A stretch of 64,000 nucleotides of DNA. Source: Muribaculaceae bacterium (GTDB lineage: Bacteria; Bacteroidota; Bacteroidia; Bacteroidales; Muribaculaceae). This document shows positions 7,203 through 15,657 of this stretch, in pieces. A model generated the notes under the pieces. The model saw only the letters and a program-made list of their open reading frames with translations, was not told where the DNA came from and did not search any database. The stretch lies in assembly GCA_017555085.1 (NCBI GenBank), contig JAFZHD010000016.1, positions 1-64,000 on the forward strand, written 5' to 3'. Position 1 is the first letter of the stretch; every line of letters begins with the position of its first letter. The translations under genes were made by a program, and so were the position numbers.

Positions 7203-10200
7203 TTATTTTACAATCACTTTGGTTGCGTGGCCGTTGATGCGCACAAGGTAGATGCCGGCTTCGCACTCAACATACATTTCGTTGCTGCTGACAAGCATGC
7301 CTTGCATGTTATACACCTCAACCGATTGCGGTTCGCCGCTGATTTCGATATAACCGCGACCTGCTGTTACCTCTACCGCCAATTCGATAGCCTCAACGCC
7401 TGTCAATGTTTCGTTTTCAAACTCATACATTGTGGCAAGTTGACCGGGCACATATTGATAGATGTTTGCCTTGTTGCCATTCACTTCTGCTATGATGCAG
7501 TTGGCATTGGGCGAAACGGCTGTTGTAGTGAGTTCTTCTGTGTGTTTGGCCACAACCACATTGTTGTTCAAATCCACGATTTGGAATCCGTCGCGATAAG
7601 ATGTACCAATGGGCTCTACTGCATAATACACATCTCCCATTTTGAAGATTGTGCCGCCCTGTGTGGTCTTGATGCCATTGTCGGCATAGGCCACAAACGA
7701 CTGTCCGTTGCTGTGATAGAAGTGGCGTTGACCACGCACACGCACAGCAATGTCGTTTGATGTGTAATCGTCGGTCAAAGGCACTGCAAACGATTGTCCG
7801 TCGGCTGTGACAGTACCTATGTTGATCGATTGGGCTGATTGTTGCACACCGTTTTTGAATGTGATTTTAGCCACTCGTGTTGCTCCACTGGGATACAAGT
7901 ACAAAGCACCGCCATTGCCCATGATATCGCCTGTCGCTTTGCCGATATATTGCATTTGTGCTGCTGTAACATCGGCGGGCAATGTGATTGTCAAGTCTTG
8001 CATAGCAGAGCCGCCTGCGGGCAAAATCTTCATGGCTGTGTTACCGCCAGCATACATCGAAGTTGATACGACAACATTGCCGGCAGCATCGCTTGTAATG
8101 GCTGTTCCGGCAGCCGATGTGATGCCTGTATCGGTCAAGCCGTCTTTATTCCAATAATAGAGTTTTGATGCCGAGTGGTCGTTGACATAAATTTTGCCGT
8201 CAACGGCAGTAGCCCAACGAGATGCCGAGTTGGCAGTGAGATGACCTTCAGTGTGTGCCCATTTTTGTGTCAACGCATATCCGCTGACAGCCTCTTCGTT
8301 TGCACTCAAATCGGGCTCGTCGCTCTCAATAGTGAAACCATATTGCGATGCGGCTTCGGTAGCAAACGCGTTGTTTGTGCGAGGAATACTGAATGCTTTA
8401 AGGCACTCGCCATTGTTGCTGACAGCATAGATATTGTTTGCTCTGTCCCAAGCGATATCGTTGATGTTTTTGCCCATACCGTGAGTGATGCGAATGCGCT
8501 CGGTGAGAGTGGGAGTATTGTCGCTTGAATAGGTGATGTCATAAATAGAGAATGTTGTAAGAGAAGACGCGATAGCAATCTGGCTGAAATCGTGGTTGAA
8601 ACGAATACCGCCACCTCCGCGAGCAGTTGTAATGTCAACATATTTTTCCACACCTTGTGAGTTGATATACACCAATGCAGGTTGTGATGCCGATGGAGTA
8701 TCGCGATATTGACAATACCACAAGCCGCCACGATTATCATAGCAAAGGTTAGTACCCGAATAGTTTACAGTGTATTTACCCGAAAGGGCTGCAACTGGAC
8801 CGGCTGCACTGCTCCAATGAGCATTTGAGCCGAGAGCATATTGGTCAACGCGCGATGCCGCAACCGCCGAACCGGTAAACAATGTTGCCTGGCCCGAAAG
8901 CATTGCAATGGTCAAATTGTCGCCACCGCCCTTAACATCAAAACCGATGTTGGGGGCAGAAATAAATGTCGAGCCGTTTTCGTAGGCATAAGTTGTTGTA
9001 TTTAACGAACCTCCTGTAAACACCGATGTGAAATTAGCATTGTTTTGTTGCAACGCTGTTGCATCGGGCACTTCGAGCAAATAACTACCGCTATCATTTT
9101 GGCGGGTTACAAACACGCGACCGTCTTGTGCGATGCGCACCTTGCGAAAATCGGCACCCGATTTTGTGCCCACTGTTTGGTCAATAGTCACACCGCCGGT
9201 ATATACATATTTGCCGGTAATCCAGTTTTGAATACCAACAAATCGGGGTGTAAACATATATAGACCTTGACCGCCGTTGGCATAACTGTAATGATTAGCA
9301 CTTGACGATTTGCGACCATCGGTTACATAGATGCGACCGAAATAGGGCGACTCAAAATCGCGGTCGGTATCCACACCTTGGGGGTGGTTAAATCCTATTG
9401 ACTTGAACTCTTGAACCGCATCTTTTGCTGCACCTGTAACCTCAACGGCCCATGTGTAATCGCCGGCTGCCAAGTCGGTCAAATCGATTTCGGCCGAATG
9501 AGCAGCCTCGGTGCAATAACTGCTTGCGAGCGCAACGGTTTTAGCAGCAACGCCGTTTTTCTTCAACACGATTTTCACGCCTGTTGCAGCTGTGTTGAGC
9601 ACATAATTTACGGTCAACTTATTGCCTTCAACATCACCAGTCACTTCAAAAGCGTATGGGTTGGCAGTGCCGGCTGCGGGAGTAACCTCAACCAAAGTGT
9701 TGTCAGTGCCAGGATTTTCGGGTTCCGGGTCGGGCGAAGGAGTTGAACCGCCGCTCAAAGAATAAACCGCGATGCCCGAAGCCACTTTGCGCTCGCTACC
9801 GTCGGCAGGCTTTGTAACCAAACTACCCTTGATAGCCATTTGAGCCGAACCGCCGCCATCAACTTGCAACACTGTTTGTGCACCAAATTGTTTCATTATA
9901 TAACTGATGCGAGTGCAAGTTGCGCCATACGACACACCCTCGGCATCGTTTTGACCTTTGTCTACAACACACATATAGAGTTTAGAACCGTCGCCATTGA
10001 TACCATAGAGCGAGCGGGCATAAGCCGATGTATTGTAAGATTCATCAGTAGCGCGAGATGTGATAGAGCCGTTTTGCATCACGATGGCATTACCGGCAAT
10101 GAGGTTTTCAAAATTGGGTACAGAAGCATCGCTGCCTGTTGATTGCCAATAGTATTTAATCTTCATTTTGTCGCCTACGGCCAACGATGCTATTACATTT

Positions 10201-11066
10201 TGGCTCACGCCGGGAGCGGCTACAAGCACAAAATCATAGTTACCACGAGTACCGCCTGAAGTGTTTTTCTTCACCTCACCAACAGTCAAATTAATCCAAC
10301 TGTTGTTTGCCAACTTTTGGCCGGCATCCATTTTGAGATAAATCTCGGTAGCTGTTCCGGTAACCACCGAGCCGGGCTGACCGCCTGATGTGTCAATCAC
10401 ATTCATTGCACGACCTTTGGGATATTCGGGAGTGAACAGAGCCATATAGTCGCTTGCGATACAGTATTTGTTAACCTCGGTAATGAGCAACACATTGCTA
10501 TTTTCATCACTACCCCATTTGGCAGGACACATAGCCTTGACAACAGTTTGATAATTGCCAATCTTGGCCTTACCGTCGGCAGTGAAACCGATAATACCGT
10601 GGCGAGTAGGACCGCCATTCCATTGGTCATTGGTATAGTTACTCTCGGTCTGAATAGAGCCGTTTACCAAACAGCCGCCGAGCATAGTGTTTGTAGCGTG
10701 TACGCCGGCCGAAGTAGTTGTTTGGCTTGACATTGACCAAAAGTGTCCGTTTTGAGTCACCACAGCAGTGCGACCCAAGTTTTGTTTTCGTTTGTAGAAC
10801 GATGTCATCGCCTCGGTTTGAAGCAAAGAGTCATTGGCGGTAAACGCCTCTACACACAAATCGGGATTGGTCAAATCAACCTCAACGATACTTACATTAC
10901 ATGATGAAGGTGCCGTAAAACGCATTCGGGTGTGCTTGACACCTGCTGTGGGTGTCGAACTGCTTGTCACCGAATAGTTATAAGTTTCGCCACCGGCGGT
11001 GAACGACTCGGCATAAGAGAGAACGGCTATGAAACAAGCCATTACTGACAAATAAAACTTTTTCAT
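7203..11066 (-). CDS. Secreted phosphodiester glycosidase with propeller-like region and T9SS sorting domain
   Basis: 1287 residues. A signal peptide (to about residue 19) is followed by a phosphodiester glycosidase (NAGPA-like) domain up to about 440, with VIDTSGGQPGS, then LQVDGGGSAQMAIKG and VASGIAVYS. NAGPA-type enzymes remove GlcNAc from phosphodiesters; here the substrate is unknown. A Pro-rich linker (PSPDPEPENPGTD) leads to an Ig-like stretch and then a long region with propeller-like repeats (GVDTDRDFESPYFGRIYVTDG, with blades around INDIAWDRANNIYAVSNNG). The C-terminal 70 residues (EVYNMQGMLV ... GIYLVRINGHATKVIVK) look like a type A sorting domain, so the protein is probably exported by T9SS and anchored at the surface. 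It is monocistronic with a good promoter. Confidence 0.85.
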   Translation of the reverse strand: MKKFYLSVMACFIAVLSYAESFTAGGETYNYSVTSSSTPTAGVKHTRMRFTAPSSCNVSIVEVDLTNPDLCVEAFTANDSLLQTEAMTSFYKRKQNLGRTAVVTQNGHFWSMSSQTTTSAGVHATNTMLGGCLVNGSIQTESNYTNDQWNGGPTRHGIIGFTADGKAKIGNYQTVVKAMCPAKWGSDENSNVLLITEVNKYCIASDYMALFTPEYPKGRAMNVIDTSGGQPGSVVTGTATEIYLKMDAGQKLANNSWINLTVGEVKKNTSGGTRGNYDFVLVAAPGVSQNVIASLAVGDKMKIKYYWQSTGSDASVPNFENLIAGNAIVMQNGSITSRATDESYNTSAYARSLYGINGDGSKLYMCVVDKGQNDAEGVSYGATCTRISYIMKQFGAQTVLQVDGGGSAQMAIKGSLVTKPADGSERKVASGIAVYSLSGGSTPSPDPEPENPGTDNTLVEVTPAAGTANPYAFEVTGDVEGNKLTVNYVLNTAATGVKIVLKKNGVAAKTVALASSYCTEAAHSAEIDLTDLAAGDYTWAVEVTGAAKDAVQEFKSIGFNHPQGVDTDRDFESPYFGRIYVTDGRKSSSANHYSYANGGQGLYMFTPRFVGIQNWITGKYVYTGGVTIDQTVGTKSGADFRKVRIAQDGRVFVTRQNDSGSYLLEVPDATALQQNNANFTSVFTGGSLNTTTYAYENGSTFISAPNIGFDVKGGGDNLTIAMLSGQATLFTGSAVAASRVDQYALGSNAHWSSAAGPVAALSGKYTVNYSGTNLCYDNRGGLWYCQYRDTPSASQPALVYINSQGVEKYVDITTARGGGGIRFNHDFSQIAIASSLTTFSIYDITYSSDNTPTLTERIRITHGMGKNINDIAWDRANNIYAVSNNGECLKAFSIPRTNNAFATEAASQYGFTIESDEPDLSANEEAVSGYALTQKWAHTEGHLTANSASRWATAVDGKIYVNDHSASKLYYWNKDGLTDTGITSAAGTAITSDAAGNVVVSTSMYAGGNTAMKILPAGGSAMQDLTITLPADVTAAQMQYIGKATGDIMGNGGALYLYPSGATRVAKITFKNGVQQSAQSINIGTVTADGQSFAVPLTDDYTSNDIAVRVRGQRHFYHSNGQSFVAYADNGIKTTQGGTIFKMGDVYYAVEPIGTSYRDGFQIVDLNNNVVVAKHTEELTTTAVSPNANCIIAEVNGNKANIYQYVPGQLATMYEFENETLTGVEAIELAVEVTAGRGYIEISGEPQSVEVYNMQGMLVSSNEMYVECEAGIYLVRINGHATKVIVK

Positions 11067-11090
11067 TGGTATATTTTAGGTTATTTTTTA

Positions 11091-11121
11091 CAAAAGTAAT
11101 TGTTTTGCAATAAATATCAAA
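11091..11121 (-). promoter_or_regulatory. Promoter of the large secreted glycosidase
   Basis: On the minus strand TTTG (11118-11121), 19 bases, then TACTTTTG (11091-11098); the start codon is at 11066. A textbook spacing for Bacteroidota. Confidence 0.8.
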
Positions 11122-11142
11122 ACATCAGCACATTTCACTGCT

Positions 11143-11182
11143 AAAAAAGTTACCCCCATCACGATGAAAACTCGTGATGGGG
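11143..11182 (-). terminator. Terminator of the TerB-DnaJ gene
   Basis: Stem CCCCATCACGA/TCGTGATGGGG (11154-11164, 11172-11182), followed on the minus strand by GTAACTTTTTT. It lies 28 bases after the stop of the TerB-DnaJ gene. Confidence 0.85.
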
Positions 11183-11209
11183 ATATGTTTTTACTTCTTG
11201 ACCACGCCG

Positions 11210-11983
11210 TTAGTTCAGTCCGCGGGCCTTGTAGATTTTTTCCTTTGCGTCGTTGAGTTGACGGAATTTTTCTTCGGCGGCTTTGCGAATGTCTTCGCCC
11301 AATGATGCCACACGGTCGGGGTGATGTTTCATGGCGAGTTTGCGATAAGCAGCTTTAACCTCATCATCGGTTGCCGAGGGCGAGATTTCAAGCACTTTAT
11401 AGGCCGCTTCGAGAGTGTCGGCACCCAGGTTGAGCATTGAGTCAACCTCGCTTGTTGACAATCCCATGGCCACAGCCACCTCGCGCAACGCCTCTACCTC
11501 TTTGTCACACACATGACCGTCGGCCTTAGCAATCATTACAAGGAAGTTGAGCAACTGCAAGCGTTCTTCATACGACAAGTTAGCCGCAATCTGTCGGCCG
11601 CAATCGTTAATCGTGCGCTTGAACGCATAGGGATCAACAGCGTCAACCTGCTTGCGGTGTTCAAAGAGTTTCAACAAGATTTCGTTACCCTCGGTAACGG
11701 CTTCTTCTCCGAAATTGCTACGGAGAAAACGACGCACAAACTCCATCTCGCTGTGCATCACCTTGCCGTCGGCCTTGATGATATATGAAGCCAACACCAT
11801 GAGCGAAAATAAGAAACTGTTGCGCTGACCGGCAGTGTTATCAGTTTGACCTTGTGTGGTGCGTTGTTGTGCTTTGGGCGATTTTTCATCAATCAGCGAG
11901 CCTACCACCACGCCTATCAAAGCGCCCAATGGTCCGCCAGCCATAAAACCGACCACGCCACCTATCCATTTTCCTAATGCCAT
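11210..11983 (-). CDS. TerB-like and DnaJ-domain protein (DjlA-like)
   Basis: 257 residues from ATG 11983. The N-terminus has Gly-rich hydrophobic segments (GGVVGFMAGGPLGALIGVVV) typical of DjlA-like membrane anchoring. The middle (about 65-180) is TerB-like, with VMHSEMEFV and IAKADGHVCDKEVEAL. The C-terminus is a J domain (YKVLEISPSATDDEVKAAYR) with the HPD triad in MKHHPDR, which would stimulate a DnaK-type chaperone. A longer frame to 12079 would precede the -7 box at 12007-12014 and is rejected. It is a single gene with its own promoter and terminator. Confidence 0.88.
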   Translation of the reverse strand: MALGKWIGGVVGFMAGGPLGALIGVVVGSLIDEKSPKAQQRTTQGQTDNTAGQRNSFLFSLMVLASYIIKADGKVMHSEMEFVRRFLRSNFGEEAVTEGNEILLKLFEHRKQVDAVDPYAFKRTINDCGRQIAANLSYEERLQLLNFLVMIAKADGHVCDKEVEALREVAVAMGLSTSEVDSMLNLGADTLEAAYKVLEISPSATDDEVKAAYRKLAMKHHPDRVASLGEDIRKAAEEKFRQLNDAKEKIYKARGLN

Positions 11984-12006
11984 AATATATTCAGTTTTTA
12001 ATATCG

Positions 12007-12014
12007 CAAATATA
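12007..12014 (-). promoter_or_regulatory. -7 box of the TerB-DnaJ gene
   Basis: TATATTTG on the minus strand, 24 bases before ATG 11983; no exact -33 TTTG. It decides against the upstream start at 12079. Confidence 0.55.
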
Positions 12015-12082
12015 GCAAAAACGGGCGAAATATATTCGCTGTTTACATCAATTATCGCAAAAACATTGCCAAGAAACAAAAT

Positions 12083-12106
12083 GAGGCTGTCTTTACTGAC
12101 AGCCTC
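12083..12106 (-). terminator. Terminator of the Lrp-type regulator
   Basis: A 9-bp perfect stem GAGGCTGTC/GACAGCCTC with loop TTTACT (12083-12091, 12098-12106), followed on the minus strand by ATTTTGTTT. It lies 27 bases after the regulator's stop. Confidence 0.8.
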
Positions 12107-12132
12107 ACCTGTTGGTTTATTTTTTATTCGGT

Positions 12133-12594
12133 TTATTTGTAGTGAATGGGGATTTCGCGGTCGATACTGTGGTCAAGCGAAATGAGAGTTTCTGTTCCGG
12201 TCACACCCGAAATCATCTGAATTTTGTCATTAAGCAATTCCATCAAATGCTCGTTATCGCGTGCATAAAGTTTGATAAGCATTGTGTAAGGACCGGTTGT
12301 AAAGTGACATTCCACAATTTCGGGAATTTTTTCCAACTCGGGAACCACATCTTTGTACATCGCACCACGTTCAAGATTAACACCTATATAAGTACATGTG
12401 CGATAACCCAAAATTTTGGGGTTTACATGGTATCCCGAACCGGTAATCACTTTAAGGTCAATCATGCGCTGAATGCGCTGGTGGATAGCCGCACGCGACA
12501 CACCACACTCGGTAGCCACATCTTTTGAAGCAATGCGGGCATTGCGCATCACTATTTCAAGAATCTTGCGGTCTAAGTTATCTATCTTTTCCAT
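12133..12594 (-). CDS. Lrp/AsnC family transcriptional regulator
   Basis: 153 residues from ATG 12594, the usual size for the family. The N-terminal HTH starts at IDNLDRKILEIV and has recognition-helix sequence CGVSRAAIHQRIQRM. The C-terminal RAM/AsnC ligand-binding domain includes YIGVNLERGAMYKDVV and CHFTTGPYTMLIKLYA. Members sense amino acids and form octamers on DNA. The frame continues upstream to 12702, but that stretch holds the promoter (12627-12657) and the terminator of the FKBP operon, so the later ATG is right. No amino-acid gene is adjacent, so the regulon is not evident. Confidence 0.95.
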   Translation of the reverse strand: MEKIDNLDRKILEIVMRNARIASKDVATECGVSRAAIHQRIQRMIDLKVITGSGYHVNPKILGYRTCTYIGVNLERGAMYKDVVPELEKIPEIVECHFTTGPYTMLIKLYARDNEHLMELLNDKIQMISGVTGTETLISLDHSIDREIPIHYK

Positions 12595-12626
12595 TTCAAT
12601 TTTTAGAGTTGTGTTGTTTTCTGCGA

Positions 12627-12657
12627 CAAAAGTAATCATTCCAAAACAAAAAAGCAA
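12627..12657 (-). promoter_or_regulatory. Promoter of the Lrp-type gene
   Basis: On the minus strand TTG (12655-12657), 20 bases, then TACTTTTG (12627-12634). The -33 region overlaps the terminator stem of the upstream FKBP operon. Confidence 0.7.
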
Positions 12658-12685
12658 CAATTTCTTAACAAATTGTTGCTTTTTT
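12649..12685 (-). terminator. Terminator of the FKBP operon
   Basis: Long stem AAAAGCAACAATTT/AAATTGTTGCTTTT with loop CTTAAC. On the minus strand the stem ends in a T6 run. It lies 41 bases after the last FKBP-operon stop and overlaps the next promoter. Confidence 0.8.
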
Positions 12686-12726
12686 ATAATTTTATCTACC
12701 AATTAAGCAGATATGATTGCTTTTTT

Positions 12727-13260
12727 CTATTCAATCGCGTTGTTCTGCATGAATATGCTATACCTTGACTGCATGAGCTTTTCTTGGGCCAATTGGGCCG
12801 GAAGATGGTCGGTGCGGTCTTGCATAAAGCCTTGATAGAAACCTTGCATCACCAAGTCGTTGTCCCACGACATGGGTACATCTTGGTTAAGCGCATCGCG
12901 CATTTGACGCAACTGAATGCCAGTGGCAATACCTTGAAGCAAACTGATATCCATTGAATCGGCGGCAAAAGCCATTGACAAGCCTTGCATGAATTTCTTG
13001 CGGTCCATTTCCACAAATTCTTGCGGTGCTTGGCCCGACATTATCAACTCGCCAAGACCCGAGCCGTTGATGTAACCCATATAATAGGCAACCGTATCGG
13101 CCGCAGTGGCTAATTGTGGTTTCTGACCGTGACATGCCGCAAGACGACCCGATGCCGTAGCACTGTTCTTGTAAATGCGGTTCATATCATTGTCGGGAGC
13201 CGAGCATGCGATGGCACACAATGCCACAACCGACATCAACAATCGGGAAATCAGTTTCAT
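12727..13260 (-). CDS. FKBP_N-type lipoprotein without a PPIase domain
   Basis: 177 residues from ATG 13260, four bases after the TAA of the upstream gene (an ATG at 13272 would overlap it). A lipoprotein signal (lipobox AIAC) is followed by a region like the N-terminal dimerisation domain of FkpA/Mip-type FKBPs: DTVAYYMGYINGSGLGE, MDRKKFMQGLSMAFA, GIQLRQMRD. The chain ends before the FK506-binding catalytic domain that its three operon neighbours carry. It may be a decayed paralogue, or a dimerisation/chaperone partner of the active FKBPs. The fourth and last gene of the FKBP operon. Confidence 0.8.
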   Translation of the reverse strand: MKLISRLLMSVVALCAIACSAPDNDMNRIYKNSATASGRLAACHGQKPQLATAADTVAYYMGYINGSGLGELIMSGQAPQEFVEMDRKKFMQGLSMAFAADSMDISLLQGIATGIQLRQMRDALNQDVPMSWDNDLVMQGFYQGFMQDRTDHLPAQLAQEKLMQSRYSIFMQNNAIE

Positions 13261-13264
13261 CTTC

Positions 13265-14152
13265 TTACTCATAAATATCAAGAAGTTCTACCTCAAAAAC
13301 AAGTGTTTCGTTGGGGCCGATGCCAGCTTGTTTGAGACCGTCAACACCATAAGCCAAATCGCCGGGGATATAGAAAACGTAACTTGAACCTTTATCCATG
13401 AGCAACAAACCTTCGGTGAAACCGGCAACAAAACCGCTGATGGGGAATTTCTTGTCGTTTTCAGGGAGCAATTGGTCAAACACTGTGCCGTCAATCAACG
13501 AGCCTTTATATGCGATTTTCACGCTGTTAATAGGTTCGGGCTTTTGGCCGTTACCGTCACGGACTTTTTTGTAGGCCAATCCCGAAGAAGTAACAACAAC
13601 TGTTGAATCTTCGGCAACACGCTTATCGATAAATGCACGACCAGTCTGGCGGTTCTGAATAGCCTCAGGCGAGTTGTTGAGATCTTCCATGTGTTTTTTT
13701 GTAGCGCGCTCAATCACTACATTAAACAATGAGTCAAGTTTGTATTTCACATTGTTTACATTGAGTAAAGTGTCGGCATTAAAAGCCTTTTCCAATTCTT
13801 CGGCAATCAAAGCGCGGTTGAAATTCACACCGTCTTTAAACTGTTGCATCTCGCGGTTGTAATTCATACCGATTGAGATACCCGACATGTAGGCATAATC
13901 GGCTGTATCGGCCAACAACACTTGACGCAAACCTTTGAAGAACGAGTCTTTGTCAAATCTTTGTTGAAACACCTCGGGCTCATCTTTGAGCAATTCGGCA
14001 AGAGCCTTACCTTGAATGCAGCCATAATAAGCCGATACCGAGTCGTCAAAATTCTTGTATGAATTTGACTCTATTGTGCAACTATCGCCACAGCAACTTG
14101 CTGTTGCAAGCATCATGGCACCAACGCCACATGCCAAAACAAATTTTTTCAT
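13265..14152 (-). CDS. FKBP-type peptidyl-prolyl isomerase lipoprotein
   Basis: 295 residues. The signal sequence MKKFVLACGVGAMMLATASC has a lipobox ending at the Cys near residue 20, so the protein is lipidated and cell-envelope located. An FKBP_N domain (about 35-185, with YYGCIQGKALAELL and GISIGMNYNREMQQF) leads to an FKBP catalytic domain (about 190-295: VKIAYKGSLIDGTVFDQ, FTEGLLLMDKGSSYVFYIP, LAYGVDGL, LVFEVELLDIY). It is expected to speed proline isomerisation in exported proteins. Third gene of the operon, 18 bases after the previous stop. Confidence 0.92.
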   Translation of the reverse strand: MKKFVLACGVGAMMLATASCCGDSCTIESNSYKNFDDSVSAYYGCIQGKALAELLKDEPEVFQQRFDKDSFFKGLRQVLLADTADYAYMSGISIGMNYNREMQQFKDGVNFNRALIAEELEKAFNADTLLNVNNVKYKLDSLFNVVIERATKKHMEDLNNSPEAIQNRQTGRAFIDKRVAEDSTVVVTSSGLAYKKVRDGNGQKPEPINSVKIAYKGSLIDGTVFDQLLPENDKKFPISGFVAGFTEGLLLMDKGSSYVFYIPGDLAYGVDGLKQAGIGPNETLVFEVELLDIYE

Positions 14153-14170
14153 AACTTAATTATACTTTAT

Positions 14171-14869
14171 CTATTGATTTACAATTTCAATGAGAGTCAC
14201 ATCAAAGTCGAGTGCAGCATTGGCCGGTATCACACCGCCGGCACCACGCTCGCCATATCCTAACGACGCAGGAATAAACAAGCGATATTCGCCACCCTCG
14301 CGCATAAGCAACAGCCCTTCGGTAAAACCTTTTACCAAGCGGTTAACATCAAACTCGATGGGACCTTCGTTGTCGGTAGAGTCAAACACGGTGCCGTCGG
14401 CCAAGCGGCCTTTATACAACACACGCACTTTATCGGTCAACTTCGGACTGCGACCTGTACCCTCTTTCACTGTTTCAAACACAAGTCCCGACGCGGTTTT
14501 GATTACTCCTTGGCGCGACAACTGTTTGTCGAGAAACTCTTGCTGCGATGCTGTGCTCAACACCTCTTCTTTGGGCATCAAGCCGTCAATGTAAGCACTA
14601 AGATAAGCCTCGGCACCTTCGGCTGTAAACGCCATTTGCTCGCCTTTGAGATAACTGCCCAACGCCACAAGCACCTTCTGCTTGTCGAGAGCAAAGCCCA
14701 TTGACTTCATCTCATCCACTCGCTGCGAAAGTTGCGCTTTGAGCATAGAGCCCCACGATGTTGCCATCGCCTGTGAAAGCGAATCAACCTTTTGGTCCGA
14801 CACGCTGCCGTTGGCCATAGCCGACAGCGAAATCACCGCTGCCGACAATGCTACCGCCAATCGTTTCAT
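14171..14869 (-). CDS. Exported FKBP-type peptidyl-prolyl isomerase
   Basis: 232 residues with a cleavable signal peptide (MKRLAVALSAAVISLSAMA). FKBP_N-like helices (about 25-115) are followed by the FKBP domain (about 125-232): VRVLYKGRLADGTVFDS, FTEGLLLMREGGEYRLFIP, GYGERGAGGVIPANAALDF, DVTLIEIV. It is expected to be a periplasmic folding factor. Its ATG overlaps the stop of the upstream gene (TAATG), so translation is probably coupled. Second gene of the operon. Confidence 0.93.
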   Translation of the reverse strand: MKRLAVALSAAVISLSAMANGSVSDQKVDSLSQAMATSWGSMLKAQLSQRVDEMKSMGFALDKQKVLVALGSYLKGEQMAFTAEGAEAYLSAYIDGLMPKEEVLSTASQQEFLDKQLSRQGVIKTASGLVFETVKEGTGRSPKLTDKVRVLYKGRLADGTVFDSTDNEGPIEFDVNRLVKGFTEGLLLMREGGEYRLFIPASLGYGERGAGGVIPANAALDFDVTLIEIVNQ

Positions 14870-15495
14870 TACTTACCTACAACGCTCAACAATTCAACAT
14901 CAAAGATGAGAGTCGCGTTAGGACCGATAACACCACCGGCACCCTGAGGACCATAAGCGAGGTTTGAAGGAATGAATACGCGCCATTTTGCGCCAGGTTT
15001 CATCATTTGCAAAGCCTCAACCCAACCAGGGATAACTTGTGTAACGCCAAATGTAGCGGGCTCGCCACGCTCAACCGAACTGTCAAATACAGTACCGTCG
15101 ATTAATTTACCTGTATAGTGAACAACCACTTGGTCGCTTGCTGCTGGAGATTCGCCGGCACCTTCGGCCAACACTTCATATTGCAAGCCGCTTGCAGTAG
15201 TTGTAACTTCGGGGCGTTTGCCGTTTTCAGCCAAGAAAGCTTGACCTGCCGCCTCGTTTACCTTTGCCATTTCGGCAGCAGCAGCTTGTTGTTTAGCATC
15301 AAGTTCTTGGAAGAATTTTTGGATTTCAAATTTTGCTTCGTCGTATGACATTTTGGGTTGCGCGCCTTCAAATACAGCAGCAACACCGTCAGCAAAATCT
15401 TTTACATTGATTGATTCGATACCTGAGCTTTTGAAATTATTGCCCATGCTGAGACCTAATGCATAACTGATACGGTCCAATTCTTTATTTTCCAT
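14869..15495 (-). CDS. FKBP-type peptidyl-prolyl isomerase, FklB/FkpA-like
   Basis: 208 residues. It has no signal peptide, so it is probably cytoplasmic. Short FKBP_N part (ISYALGLSMGNNFKSSGIES, VKDFADGVAAVFEG), then a charged Ala/Gln-rich helix (about 60-90) and the catalytic domain: VVVHYTGKLIDGTVFDSS, VIPGWVEALQMMKPGAKW, FIPSNLAYGPQGAGG, LIFDVELLSV. All usual FKBP active-site signatures are present. It leads the four-gene FKBP operon behind the -7 box at 15542-15549. Confidence 0.94.
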   Translation of the reverse strand: MENKELDRISYALGLSMGNNFKSSGIESINVKDFADGVAAVFEGAQPKMSYDEAKFEIQKFFQELDAKQQAAAAEMAKVNEAAGQAFLAENGKRPEVTTTASGLQYEVLAEGAGESPAASDQVVVHYTGKLIDGTVFDSSVERGEPATFGVTQVIPGWVEALQMMKPGAKWRVFIPSNLAYGPQGAGGVIGPNATLIFDVELLSVVGK

Positions 15496-15541
15496 TATAT
15501 ATTCGGTTTAATTAATTATGTTATAAACGATTTTGAAACTA

Positions 15542-15549
15542 CAAAGGTA
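15542..15549 (-). promoter_or_regulatory. -7 box of the FKBP operon
   Basis: TACCTTTG on the minus strand, 46 bases before the first start codon (15495). The -33 region is T-rich but has no exact TTTG. Confidence 0.6.
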
Positions 15550-15657
15550 GATTAAATTATTAAAACCCGGCTTAATTTTATTCAATTTTAGACGATTATT
15601 GCGATTTTTATAACTAATTTTACGGCAACAATGTTTTTTTCAACAACAACTACCGAC

